Shown here one piece after another: positions 1 through 9,743 of a stretch of DNA of 64,000 nt. The notes beneath the pieces are model-generated. The model did no database searches and was not told the origin of the DNA. It saw nothing but the letters and a program-made list of their open reading frames with translations. The position numbers and the translations under genes were made by a program. How positions within the stretch are numbered: the first letter of the stretch is position 1; each line of letters starts with the position of its first letter. The DNA comes from Vibrio genomosp. F10 str. ZF-129 (GTDB taxonomy: Bacteria > Pseudomonadota > Gammaproteobacteria > Enterobacterales > Vibrionaceae), in the NCBI RefSeq assembly GCF_000287055.2, contig NZ_AJYQ02000103.1, positions 30,772 through 94,771 of the forward strand. The letters are read 5' to 3'.

Positions 1-309
1 AACACCGATATCGCTATCCCTTTATCTGGCACGAATACCACGGTGACACTCACTCAGCCTCTTGCGAGTGAATCTATTGCAAATAGGCACTATATTTATA
101 AAGACCTTGTGACTTATTGTTTTAACTCGGCCGGCTCTGCGATCACTCGAAACAGTGTTCAAGTTGCAGATAGCGTCACCGGTGGCGACATCAGTTACGA
201 TGCACCAACTTTACAGCGCGGCGGCGTCGTTCATCTTGACCTGGTCTTTTCTGATGACGGAGAAACCACGAGTTTCCAACAAGACATACAGGTGCTCAAT
301 GTTCCATAA
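1..309 (+). CDS. mshO: MSHA pilus minor pseudopilin MshO, C-terminal part
   Basis: The reading frame is open from the first base, so this is the last 102 codons of a gene that begins outside the window. The visible part has no membrane segment and is rich in Thr, Ser and Val, as in the periplasmic globular domain of a type IV prepilin-like protein. Identity rests mainly on position: it directly precedes mshP and mshQ, which is the order in Vibrio MSHA loci. The N-terminal prepilin leader that would prove it lies upstream. MshO is thought to be a minor pilin that helps initiate or shape the mannose-sensitive haemagglutinin pilus. Its stop overlaps the mshP start by 11 bases. Confidence 0.75.
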   Translation, partial: NTDIAIPLSGTNTTVTLTQPLASESIANRHYIYKDLVTYCFNSAGSAITRNSVQVADSVTGGDISYDAPTLQRGGVVHLDLVFSDDGETTSFQQDIQVLNVP

Positions 310-787
310 GAATCGATTGTCCTATAGAAACCGATTGTCCAGCAAAAGCCAAATGCTGAATGGACGACGCAAACAGTCGGGCAGTTTGTACATTATTGCC
401 GTATTCGTGCTGGTGGTGATGGGTTTTTTAGGCGCCGCATTAACGCGAATGGAATGGTCAAACAATGATGCTCTAACACGCGATGCACTTGGGACTCAAG
501 CGTGGTTGCTTTCTCATTCGGCCAATGAGTTGGTGCTCACTTATATGTACCCACTGAATGCTTCCTCCGCGATTGCGACCAATTGCACAGCGCCACTGCC
601 ATCGGCCATTACTAACTCTCTGCAAGGGCTTGCGTCACAGCATGCGAATTGTTCACAGGTAACGTCTGTTTGTACACCTATTGGCACATTAGCCGGTGAA
701 AGCTTCTTCAAAGTAGAGAGTTCAACCCTATGTGGAAGCGGTATTAACCAAGTACAGCGCGTACAAGAAATTTGGGTGAAGGAGTAG
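299..787 (+). CDS. mshP: MSHA biogenesis protein MshP
   Basis: This 162-residue protein starts at the ATG that overlaps the end of mshO; an open frame extends further upstream but only inside mshO. A basic N-terminus (about residues 1-27) is followed by one hydrophobic helix (about 28-47), then a polar periplasmic domain with four cysteines, fitting a minor pseudopilin-like component. MshP is normally encoded between mshO and mshQ and is needed for MSHA pilus biogenesis; its biochemical role is not well defined. The overlap with mshO and the 2-base gap to mshQ indicate one translationally coupled operon. Confidence 0.82.
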   Translation: MFHKNRLSYRNRLSSKSQMLNGRRKQSGSLYIIAVFVLVVMGFLGAALTRMEWSNNDALTRDALGTQAWLLSHSANELVLTYMYPLNASSAIATNCTAPLPSAITNSLQGLASQHANCSQVTSVCTPIGTLAGESFFKVESSTLCGSGINQVQRVQEIWVKE

Positions 788-789
788 TT

Positions 790-3700
790 ATGCAATGGAA
801 TAATTCTTTTTGGTTATGCATCCTTCTTTTTAGTTCATTTGCGAGAGCAGGGGGGAGCATTCCACCTTCAAGCTCTTGTGAGGTGAAAGGAAATAAAGAC
901 TTCGTTGCTACGATCAATGTCACTGGTAGCAATAGTTATCAAGAGTTTTATTTTACAAGCGGAAATGGGAACCAACGACAAGAAACATTGTGGTATACGG
1001 GAATTTCTAACCCAAATCCAGATTATTTGTTTAATGAACAAAACCTCACCACTGGATCTGCATATGTGCTTCGTTTTGATCATGATGCTGATACTAACAT
1101 GAGCTATTACTATCGCCGGAGTCCTTCTGATAACGCATGGCAGTTCATAGAAAGTGTCAATAAATCGATTGAAAATGGAAATATTTCCGGCAATGGAGTT
1201 GGTGTTGGGAGCTATTCTTGTGAAGAAGTCAGTGAGGTGATACCTCCCCCAGTTTATTCCTCAAATGCTCAATATGAATTTGGAACGAAACAGTGTTCTT
1301 CAATGCCCTGTACTATCGAGTTTACAAAAGACTACGATTTTGCCCCTCTTGTCTTTGTTATGCCAACAATTGATACCGTTAGTCCTGATGAAGATAAACC
1401 AGCAACGCTATACATTTCTTCTGAACTCACTGCTGATTCCACATCCGTTCAAATAACCAAAGACACCATTAATCTCCTACAAATGGATAATGATGTACCT
1501 ATTACTGAGGTCAGTTACTTAATTATCGAACCTGGTGTGGCAAGCTTTAATGGCCATGAAGTCATTGCTGGTTATGTGGATACCAACGCCAATGACTCCA
1601 AATCGCATACGGGGAACTCGGCCAATGTGCCATTTTCTGATTTTGGAAAACAAGGCTCGTTTAACTCACCCATTGTTTTGCATCAAATCCAAACCAGAAA
1701 TAATGGTGATAAATGGATGACGTCAGGCAAGCTATTGACAGGCAATGACAATAATTCCGCGCGATTATTTCTTGAACTCTCTGCATCAAGAGATCGAAAC
1801 CACAACTATGTAGAAGAGCGGATCGCTTTTATCGCCACTAACTCTTTAAGTGCTCTCGAAGTAGACGGGTATAACATACACTTTGGTCGAGGGTTTCGAA
1901 CGCCAGATCAAACAGGCAATGACCCTATGGAAGATGGGTGCACCAGAGGTTATGCGAGTATTCCACTCGATGGCATTGATGGCATTATTGGTAAGAAGCA
2001 AGAGCGCAATGGAGGTCATGGTGGTTGGGCTCGTCGCTGTGAAATTAAAAACGACAATCAGGTGAGTTTTGCCATTGATGAGGATTTTCTCGATAGAACT
2101 CATTTAAGAGAAGAGCTTGGGTATTTTGCTTTTGAGCGTCTTGAAATCGATATCGATATTTGTACTTATTTTCCTGAGCCTGTACAAAGTTGGGGGCCTA
2201 ATGGTGAACTAAACTTAAGATCTCCAAATATCCTAATCAGTGGTTGGTCAGAAGAATATCAATCTCAGTATTTCATCAATGGTTCTTTACAAGTTCCTTT
2301 TGATGCTACAGAAAATGCCAATTCACTTTCACAATTAGCACAAAGTTGTGTTTTAGGCTCGTCTACAGAAGATTGCGCATTGCGTAACGGGATACTACAG
2401 CCTCCCTTAATTCCTATACCTCCAGCCCTCGATCCTGAATGGGGACAAGAAGGTTTAGTTTTAGACTTCTGGAATATGGAAAACTGCACCAATAGTACAT
2501 CTTGCAGTTTTACCGATGATGGCACAACAATTGCCATTACTATTTCAGATTCATTGCGTAGTCTAAAAGTTTCAAATTATACAAGTAGAATTTTTACAGT
2601 AACATTCTTAGCAAAATCAGGAGATGGAATTTCTATCGAAGACTATTTTTCTGATGGGAAGGTAGAAAGTATATTCGAAGCGAATTCTAATTATACCTTC
2701 GGTTCATTTACATCTAACGGCACTGGCGGGAAATTAACATATTCATCAAATGTCATTCTGAATATTGAATCAACATTTTTGCAAGATACTCCTGTTGAAA
2801 TGACGGATACTGGTGGCTTGAAGGATCTCATCGTCTATGGTCCAACCGCAGATGTGACGATTAAGAACGTTAATTCTGACGTTTATCTCAACATCGTGGG
2901 CCTTAATGTACATTTTACTAATCAAATAATTTTAAGAGGATCCGTTTCATCAAATAATCTTATTATGGATGTTAGCGGGTCTCGAATTGTGGGAGAGGAT
3001 AACTTTTGTTCTTCTGGTCCGCCGAGTGGCGACTATCAATTAGTCTTAACCCCAGCTACAGACATCGCCCTCACCTGCGAAACGATACCTTTAACTGCAA
3101 CGGTTTATAAAGATGATGCAGTTGATAACAGCTTTAATGGGAATATCACCTTATCTGTAGATGGTTTAGATAAGGAAACGAAAGCGGCGAATTCTGGTAT
3201 CGCTACTTTTGACTTATCGGCGACACAAGCAAGTACAGCCGATGCGGAGGTAACAACCACGATTGATGGTGGATCTTATAGCGACACTGGCAATTATAAA
3301 TTTGTACCGTATCGCTTTGACGTACCTGATCAATACCTAATAGCGATGAAACCAGAAAGCGTTGCAGCCAAGGTACTTGCTTGTAATTCAGGTAATGCGG
3401 TAGATGTGGGGTATTCTGGTACGCCTACAATTACGAGTAATATGGTGCAGCCAAGCTCGGGCTCAGGGACATTGACATACGCTCCAATATTTAGCGGTGG
3501 AACTTCAACAGATGAATCAAGCTCAATCGAATTTAGTGAGTCTGGTCAGTTAACCGTCTCGTTGATAGATACTAGTTTTAATTGCGTAGGTTATGATGAT
3601 TGCCCCATTGAAGGGGAAGATGAGCTCACTGGGGTGTTTACGGTAAATTCTCGCCCATGGACCTTTGCGATTTGTACTGATGACGATGTAAGCGGCACAG

Positions 3701-5031
3701 CGACTGGAGGTGTTGGGTATAAAGAGTCAGGCGAAGTATTTGCGACACAAGTAAAGCCTATTGTTTGGCAAACAGGCGGCAGCACTTCTGGGGTGATTGA
3801 AACCTCGGGCTATTGTGGCGCGGCCGTCACTCAAAATTTCTTCATCTCCGGTGCCCCTAGCGCTACCGTTGAAATGACACATGAGGTCGCTACGCCTTTA
3901 GGCGGTGTTGATGGTCAGTTATCGGGCTCATTATTAAAAAGTCATGATAGCAGCGTTGGTTTTTACAATTACTCAGATCTGAGCTGGGATGAAGTCGGCA
4001 GTGTTCGTTTGTTGGTGGATACTCAAGCTATTTACCTGGAGATGGATATCAATCAAGGCTCCCGAAGCATTGGCCGATTCTACCCTGCTTTCTTTACAGT
4101 GATCGATACGCGATGGGATTATCCAGGCCCACAACCACATGTGTACATGGGGCAACCATTTGATGGTGTAGAGTTCGATGTAGAAGCGTTAAATAGTAGT
4201 AACAATGCGGTGCAAAACTATCCTCTTTTTGATCCGTCGCTACTAGCGAAGTTTGATTTGTATGAAAACAGTGCGTTTAGTACTCGCCTAGCTGCTCCTG
4301 CCTTAGAGGATGTTTCTTGGGCTGTCAATACGAATCGCTCAATTGGGACGTTCTCCAATTCCGCGAATAATGACTGTACCGATAGTATCTGCTGGTTGAA
4401 GCAAACCACATTTGTTCCTGACGGCCCTTTCAACGCTTTGGAGGATATCGAGGTTTCTAATATCACTTTAGATGGTGCTATATCCGTGACCAATATTGAT
4501 CCGATCAATTACACCACCGGTGGTGACATCTTGACGGTTCAGCCAGATATCCGCTTTGGACGTATGAGCTTAAAAGATGTAGGTGGCAACCAAAATACCG
4601 TTATCACCGTTCCTCTTACTGTTGAATATTGGAATGGCAGCCGTTTTATCACTAATAGTGATGATAGCAGCACTGATTTTGACGGCAACGGCTATTGTCA
4701 CCAATTGATTTGGTCTGATATCGGCACTGATAATGCGAGCTTATCAGGAACGGGGCCGGTTTCACTCGGTGAATCTCGAAAACTGGTCGCCTCGCAATCG
4801 GACCCTGCAAGAGAACAAGTGAAATTTTGGCTCGTTCTCGATAGCCCAGAAGAAGAAAACGGAGAGAGTAGTAGCTGTACTGGAAGTGATAACGGATTGC
4901 CATGGCTTCGTTACAATTGGGATGGCGCAGATACAGACGAAGAAGATCCATCAACGGTTGTCACCTTTGGTATTCATCGTGGTAATGATCGCGTCATTTA
5001 CCGAGGCGAAAGTGGCTTAATAGGTCAGTGA
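790..5031 (+). CDS. mshQ: MSHA biogenesis protein MshQ, large exported protein
   Basis: I chose the ATG at 790, preceded by AAGGAG at 778-783, over a TTG 18 bases upstream. The 1413-residue product begins with a Sec signal peptide ending around FARA-GG and has no other membrane segment. The body is beta-rich (many Thr, Ser, Asn, Asp, Gly), with an aromatic-rich domain in the first 500 residues and an MshQ-type C-terminal region (DUF6701-like). MshQ is the last gene of Vibrio MSHA loci. It is large enough to be a pilus-tip or surface adhesin, but that role is inference. A strong hairpin follows at 5096-5134. Confidence 0.85.
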   Translation: MQWNNSFWLCILLFSSFARAGGSIPPSSSCEVKGNKDFVATINVTGSNSYQEFYFTSGNGNQRQETLWYTGISNPNPDYLFNEQNLTTGSAYVLRFDHDADTNMSYYYRRSPSDNAWQFIESVNKSIENGNISGNGVGVGSYSCEEVSEVIPPPVYSSNAQYEFGTKQCSSMPCTIEFTKDYDFAPLVFVMPTIDTVSPDEDKPATLYISSELTADSTSVQITKDTINLLQMDNDVPITEVSYLIIEPGVASFNGHEVIAGYVDTNANDSKSHTGNSANVPFSDFGKQGSFNSPIVLHQIQTRNNGDKWMTSGKLLTGNDNNSARLFLELSASRDRNHNYVEERIAFIATNSLSALEVDGYNIHFGRGFRTPDQTGNDPMEDGCTRGYASIPLDGIDGIIGKKQERNGGHGGWARRCEIKNDNQVSFAIDEDFLDRTHLREELGYFAFERLEIDIDICTYFPEPVQSWGPNGELNLRSPNILISGWSEEYQSQYFINGSLQVPFDATENANSLSQLAQSCVLGSSTEDCALRNGILQPPLIPIPPALDPEWGQEGLVLDFWNMENCTNSTSCSFTDDGTTIAITISDSLRSLKVSNYTSRIFTVTFLAKSGDGISIEDYFSDGKVESIFEANSNYTFGSFTSNGTGGKLTYSSNVILNIESTFLQDTPVEMTDTGGLKDLIVYGPTADVTIKNVNSDVYLNIVGLNVHFTNQIILRGSVSSNNLIMDVSGSRIVGEDNFCSSGPPSGDYQLVLTPATDIALTCETIPLTATVYKDDAVDNSFNGNITLSVDGLDKETKAANSGIATFDLSATQASTADAEVTTTIDGGSYSDTGNYKFVPYRFDVPDQYLIAMKPESVAAKVLACNSGNAVDVGYSGTPTITSNMVQPSSGSGTLTYAPIFSGGTSTDESSSIEFSESGQLTVSLIDTSFNCVGYDDCPIEGEDELTGVFTVNSRPWTFAICTDDDVSGTATGGVGYKESGEVFATQVKPIVWQTGGSTSGVIETSGYCGAAVTQNFFISGAPSATVEMTHEVATPLGGVDGQLSGSLLKSHDSSVGFYNYSDLSWDEVGSVRLLVDTQAIYLEMDINQGSRSIGRFYPAFFTVIDTRWDYPGPQPHVYMGQPFDGVEFDVEALNSSNNAVQNYPLFDPSLLAKFDLYENSAFSTRLAAPALEDVSWAVNTNRSIGTFSNSANNDCTDSICWLKQTTFVPDGPFNALEDIEVSNITLDGAISVTNIDPINYTTGGDILTVQPDIRFGRMSLKDVGGNQNTVITVPLTVEYWNGSRFITNSDDSSTDFDGNGYCHQLIWSDIGTDNASLSGTGPVSLGESRKLVASQSDPAREQVKFWLVLDSPEEENGESSSCTGSDNGLPWLRYNWDGADTDEEDPSTVVTFGIHRGNDRVIYRGESGLIGQ

Positions 5032-5095
5032 TTTACATCATTTCATGCGCTAAGTAAGGAAACTGTTAGAAAATGCGGATTTTGCTCCATGTTTA

Positions 5096-5134
5096 TGTAC
5101 CAATGCCTTGCTGATATGGCAAGGCATTGGTACA
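5096..5134 (+). terminator. Perfect 16-bp hairpin after mshQ, before mreB
   Basis: TGTACCAATGCCTTGC at 5096-5111 is exactly complementary to 5119-5134, with a 7-base loop. Only a short TTTAG follows, so it is a weak intrinsic terminator at best. It may instead be an mRNA 3' end or 5' leader structure. It separates the MSHA operon from mreB. Confidence 0.65.
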
Positions 5135-5139
5135 TTTAG

Positions 5140-6225
<1,086 letters not shown>

Positions 6226-6229
6226 TGAA

Positions 6230-6268
6230 TTTATTGGCTTTGGTATGAATCCTATCAAGGCCAATAAA
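6230..6268 (+). promoter_or_regulatory. 16-bp hairpin in the mreB-mreC gap
   Basis: Bases 6230-6245 pair with 6253-6268 over 16 positions, two of them G-U in RNA, leaving a 7-base loop. No T-run follows, so it is unlikely to be a full terminator. An mRNA-stabilising or processing element that keeps MreB above MreC/MreD is plausible. Confidence 0.6.
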
Positions 6269-6292
6269 GCGAAAAATTAGGATCTCTATATC

Positions 6293-7180
6293 ATGAAGCC
6301 GATATTTGGCAGAGGGCCTTCACTTCAATTTCGCCTGTTTTTAGCGGTTACCCTATCAGCCAGCCTTATGCTGGCTGATAGTCGTTTAGGTGCATTTTCA
6401 AGCGTCCGATATTTTTTAAACAGTTTGGTGGCTCCGATCCAGTACGCGGCGGATATGCCACGTCTGATGTTTGATGGTTTTTACGATAATTTTAATACCC
6501 GCAAAGCCTTACTTGACTCAAGTCGAACTTTAAAGCGAGAAGTCCTCAAACTTAAAAGTGACCTGTTATTACTTGATCAATATAAAGAAGAAAACAATCG
6601 GCTGCGTAAGCTGTTAGATTCTTCTTTCATTCGAGATGAACGTAAGGTCGTCACTGAAGTGATGGCGGTTGATACCACGCCTTACCGCCGTCAGGTTGTG
6701 ATTGATAAAGGGCGAGTGGATGGTGTGTACGTTGGTCAACCTGTGACTAACGAGCATGGCATCGTCGGTCAAGTCACCTTTGTTGCGGCGCATAATAGCC
6801 GAGTACTATTATTAACTGACAGCAATAGCGCGATTCCGGTTCAGGTGATCCGTAACGATATCCGAGTGATTGCTTCCGGTTCTGGGGACATCGATAAACT
6901 TCAGTTGGAGCACATCCCAACCAGCACCGATATTTTAGAAGGCGATCTTCTTGTGACATCAGGTCTTGGCGGTGTTTATCCTGAGGGGTATCCCGTTGCC
7001 TATGTGACAAGCGTTGATAGAGATACACAGCGTGAGTTCGCTGCGATCAGTGCAGGACTTGTGGTTGAGTTTGATCGTTTACGATATTTACTGCTTATTT
7101 GGCCTAATGAATCGAGAGTAGAAAAAATATTACAAGCGGATCCTGAGGTGATGGAAGAAGAGGCAAACAATGACCAATAG
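6293..7180 (+). CDS. mreC: Rod-shape-determining protein MreC
   Basis: MreC is a bitopic inner-membrane protein that links cytoplasmic MreB to the periplasmic elongasome. The 295 residues show a short basic cytoplasmic tail, one membrane helix (about residues 12-30), a coiled coil (about 75-107, rich in Leu, Lys, Glu) and then the beta-domain typical of MreC (for example KGRVDGVYVGQPV, about 139-151). The acidic C-terminal tail overlaps the start of mreD by 11 bases, which suggests translational coupling. Confidence 0.96.
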   Translation: MKPIFGRGPSLQFRLFLAVTLSASLMLADSRLGAFSSVRYFLNSLVAPIQYAADMPRLMFDGFYDNFNTRKALLDSSRTLKREVLKLKSDLLLLDQYKEENNRLRKLLDSSFIRDERKVVTEVMAVDTTPYRRQVVIDKGRVDGVYVGQPVTNEHGIVGQVTFVAAHNSRVLLLTDSNSAIPVQVIRNDIRVIASGSGDIDKLQLEHIPTSTDILEGDLLVTSGLGGVYPEGYPVAYVTSVDRDTQREFAAISAGLVVEFDRLRYLLLIWPNESRVEKILQADPEVMEEEANNDQ

Positions 7181-7658
7181 AGTTCTATCGAGTCGAATCG
7201 TCATTATGACTTCATTTCTTATTGCTCTCATTTTACAAACTATCCCATGGCCGGGCGTGCTTGATCTTTTAAGACCTGCATGGTTATTGCTAGTGATCTG
7301 TTATTGGGTTCTTGCCTTGCCACATCGTGTCAACGTAGGAACCGCATTAGTTTTAGGTCTCCTGTGGGATCTTTTACTTGGGTCGACACTGGGTATTCGA
7401 GGAATGATGTTATCGATAGTTATCTATGTGGTAGCAATCAATTTCCTCGTTCTAAGAAATATGGCCTTATGGCAACAAGCGATCATTATTGCTTTGTTAT
7501 CCATCGCGCTTGAAGGAATGATCTTTTTTGGTGAGTTCTTAATTCAAGACATTGCCTTTAATCCATTGTCACTGTGGAGCGGGCTGATAAATGCCATACT
7601 GTGGCCTTGGATGTTTTTATTAATGCGTCGAGTAAGACGACATTGGCAAATAAAATGA
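7170..7658 (+). CDS. mreD: Rod-shape-determining protein MreD
   Basis: MreD is a polytopic inner-membrane partner of MreC in the elongation machinery. The 162-residue product is almost entirely hydrophobic, with about five predicted membrane helices, the usual size and topology for gamma-proteobacterial MreD. It starts inside the end of mreC, and its TGA overlaps the ATG of the following maf gene, so mreC-mreD-maf look translationally coupled. Confidence 0.95.
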   Translation: MTNRVLSSRIVIMTSFLIALILQTIPWPGVLDLLRPAWLLLVICYWVLALPHRVNVGTALVLGLLWDLLLGSTLGIRGMMLSIVIYVVAINFLVLRNMALWQQAIIIALLSIALEGMIFFGEFLIQDIAFNPLSLWSGLINAILWPWMFLLMRRVRRHWQIK

Positions 7659-8242
7659 TGAACATGAAAAAACTGGTCTTAGCGTCAGGGTCGCCAAGAC
7701 GTAAAGAACTTCTTACTCAATTAGGGTATGAGTTTGAGGTATTGGTGACCGACGTTGAAGAAACATGCTTAGCGTCAGAAACCCCAGAGCAGTATGTTAA
7801 GCGTCTATCATTAGATAAGGCGAAGGCTGGGCTTTTACGCTGTGAAGAGCGTTTACATCATGAAAGTAATACCGTGGTTTTAGGCTCCGATACCATCGTT
7901 GTGAGTGGCGACAATATATTAGAAAAACCCAATGATTTAGTGCACGCAAAACAGATGTTAATGCAGTTATCCAACCGCTGCCACCAAGTGCTCACCGCAG
8001 TGACGGTGATATCAAATCAAAAACAGCACTCAGTGGTTGTGTCGACCGATGTGTGGTTTAAGCCTTTGTCTGAAAATGAAATAGAACAATATTGGCATAC
8101 GGGCGAACCACAAGATAAAGCGGGAAGTTATGGCATTCAAGGATTGGGCGGACGTTTTGTCACCCGAATCGAAGGCAGCTACTTTGCCGTGGTCGGATTA
8201 CCCCTTTATGAAACAGACCAACTGCTGCGCGAATTTTTATAA
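7655..8242 (+). CDS. Maf-type nucleoside triphosphate pyrophosphatase (YhdE-like)
   Basis: Maf proteins hydrolyse non-canonical or modified nucleotides; the YhdE branch prefers dTTP and UTP. The N-terminal signature LASGSPRRKELL, the central GSDTIV motif and the DKAGSYGIQG motif are all present. Start choice is open among three in-frame ATGs (7655, 7658, 7664); I favour 7655, whose ATG overlaps the mreD stop (195 residues). Position after mreD and before rng matches yhdE of Escherichia coli. The frame stays open further upstream, but that part lies inside mreD. Confidence 0.93.
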   Translation: MMNMKKLVLASGSPRRKELLTQLGYEFEVLVTDVEETCLASETPEQYVKRLSLDKAKAGLLRCEERLHHESNTVVLGSDTIVVSGDNILEKPNDLVHAKQMLMQLSNRCHQVLTAVTVISNQKQHSVVVSTDVWFKPLSENEIEQYWHTGEPQDKAGSYGIQGLGGRFVTRIEGSYFAVVGLPLYETDQLLREFL

Positions 8243-8263
8243 TTATAATTTTGAGGTGTACTC

Positions 8264-9733
8264 ATGAGTGCAGAGTTATTACTAAACATCACGCCAAGTG
8301 AAACACGGGTGGCGATGATAGAAAGTGGGGTTCTACAAGAAATCCATATAGAACGTGAAGCAAAACGTGGCATCGTCGGCAATATCTACAAAGGTAAAGT
8401 CAGTCGAGTTTTACCTGGCATGCAAGCGGCTTTTATTGATATTGGTTTAGATAAAGCGGCCTTTTTGCACGCCTCAGACATCGTTCCACATACGGAATGC
8501 GTGGCTGAAAATGAGAAAAAACAATTCCAAGTTCGCGACATTTCGGAGCTAGTCAGACAAGGGCAAGACATTGTCGTACAAGTCGTGAAAGATCCTCTTG
8601 GGACAAAAGGGGCGCGCCTCACCACGGACATCACCTTGCCTTCGCGTTATCTCGTTTTTATGCCAGGCGCGAGCCATGTGGGCGTTTCTCAGCGTATTGA
8701 AAGCGAGAAAGAACGTAACCGGTTAAAGAAAGTTGTTTCTCACTATTGTGATGAGCATGGCGGATTCATTATTCGTACCGCTGCGGAAGGGGCAGATGAG
8801 AAAGAACTGTCTCAAGATGCCGCATTTCTGAAGCGCTTATGGTCAAAGATTGTTGAGCGACGAGTTAAGTATAAAACGAGAAGTAATCTGTACGGTGAGC
8901 TTGGCCTTGCGCACCGCATTATCCGAGACTTTGTCGGCACAGAGCTGGATAACATCATGGTGGATTCACGTCTTGAATATGAGCGATTGGTTGAATTTAC
9001 CAGTGAGTATGTTCCTGAGTTGACAGATAAACTGGAGCTATACGAAGGTGATAAGCCTATCTTTGATATGTATGACACTGAAAATGAGATTCAACGTTCT
9101 CTTGATCGGAAAGTCGAATTAAAATCAGGTGGCTATCTCATCATCGATCAAACCGAAGCAATGACGACGGTAGACATCAATACCGGTGCGTTTGTCGGAC
9201 GTAGAAACCTAGAAGAGACGATCTTTAACACCAATATTGAAGCGACTCAGGCGATAGCTCGTCAATTACGTTTAAGAAACCTTGGCGGGATTATTATCAT
9301 TGATTTCATTGATATGCTCTCAGAAGATCACCGTAAGCGAGTGCTCACCTCACTCGATGCAGCGCTCAATAAAGATCGGGTCAAAACCAACATAAACGGC
9401 TTTACCCAGTTAGGCCTTGTTGAGATGACGCGTAAGCGCACAAGGGAAAGTATCGAGCATGTATTGTGTGCTAGCTGCCCAGCTTGTGAAGGTCGAGGGA
9501 GTGTGAAAACGGTGGCGACCGTGTGCTTTGAAATACTACGCGAAATTACAAGGGTTAACCGTGCATACGATGCAGACAAGTTTGTTGTTTACGCGTCACC
9601 AGCGGTTGCAGAGTCGTTAGAAGATGATGAATCTCACGCTCTTGCTGAACTAGAAGTCTTTATCGGCAAAGAAGTTCGTATTCAAGCTGAGCCTCTTTAT
9701 GTTCAAGAGCAATTTGACGTCGTTATGATGTAA
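8264..9733 (+). CDS. rng: Ribonuclease G
   Basis: RNase G is the short RNase E paralogue that matures the 5' end of 16S rRNA and cuts some mRNAs. In the 489 residues I see the N-terminal S1 RNA-binding domain (about 35-125), the DNase I-like catalytic domain with metal-binding Asp304 (TTVDINTGAF) and Asp347 (IIIDFIDM), and the zinc-link cysteines Cys405 and Cys408 in CPAC. The long C-terminal scaffold of RNase E is absent, which makes it RNase G. It lies between maf and yhdP, as in other enterobacteria and vibrios. Confidence 0.96.
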   Translation: MSAELLLNITPSETRVAMIESGVLQEIHIEREAKRGIVGNIYKGKVSRVLPGMQAAFIDIGLDKAAFLHASDIVPHTECVAENEKKQFQVRDISELVRQGQDIVVQVVKDPLGTKGARLTTDITLPSRYLVFMPGASHVGVSQRIESEKERNRLKKVVSHYCDEHGGFIIRTAAEGADEKELSQDAAFLKRLWSKIVERRVKYKTRSNLYGELGLAHRIIRDFVGTELDNIMVDSRLEYERLVEFTSEYVPELTDKLELYEGDKPIFDMYDTENEIQRSLDRKVELKSGGYLIIDQTEAMTTVDINTGAFVGRRNLEETIFNTNIEATQAIARQLRLRNLGGIIIIDFIDMLSEDHRKRVLTSLDAALNKDRVKTNINGFTQLGLVEMTRKRTRESIEHVLCASCPACEGRGSVKTVATVCFEILREITRVNRAYDADKFVVYASPAVAESLEDDESHALAELEVFIGKEVRIQAEPLYVQEQFDVVMM

Positions 9734-9743
9734 TAGGCATTTT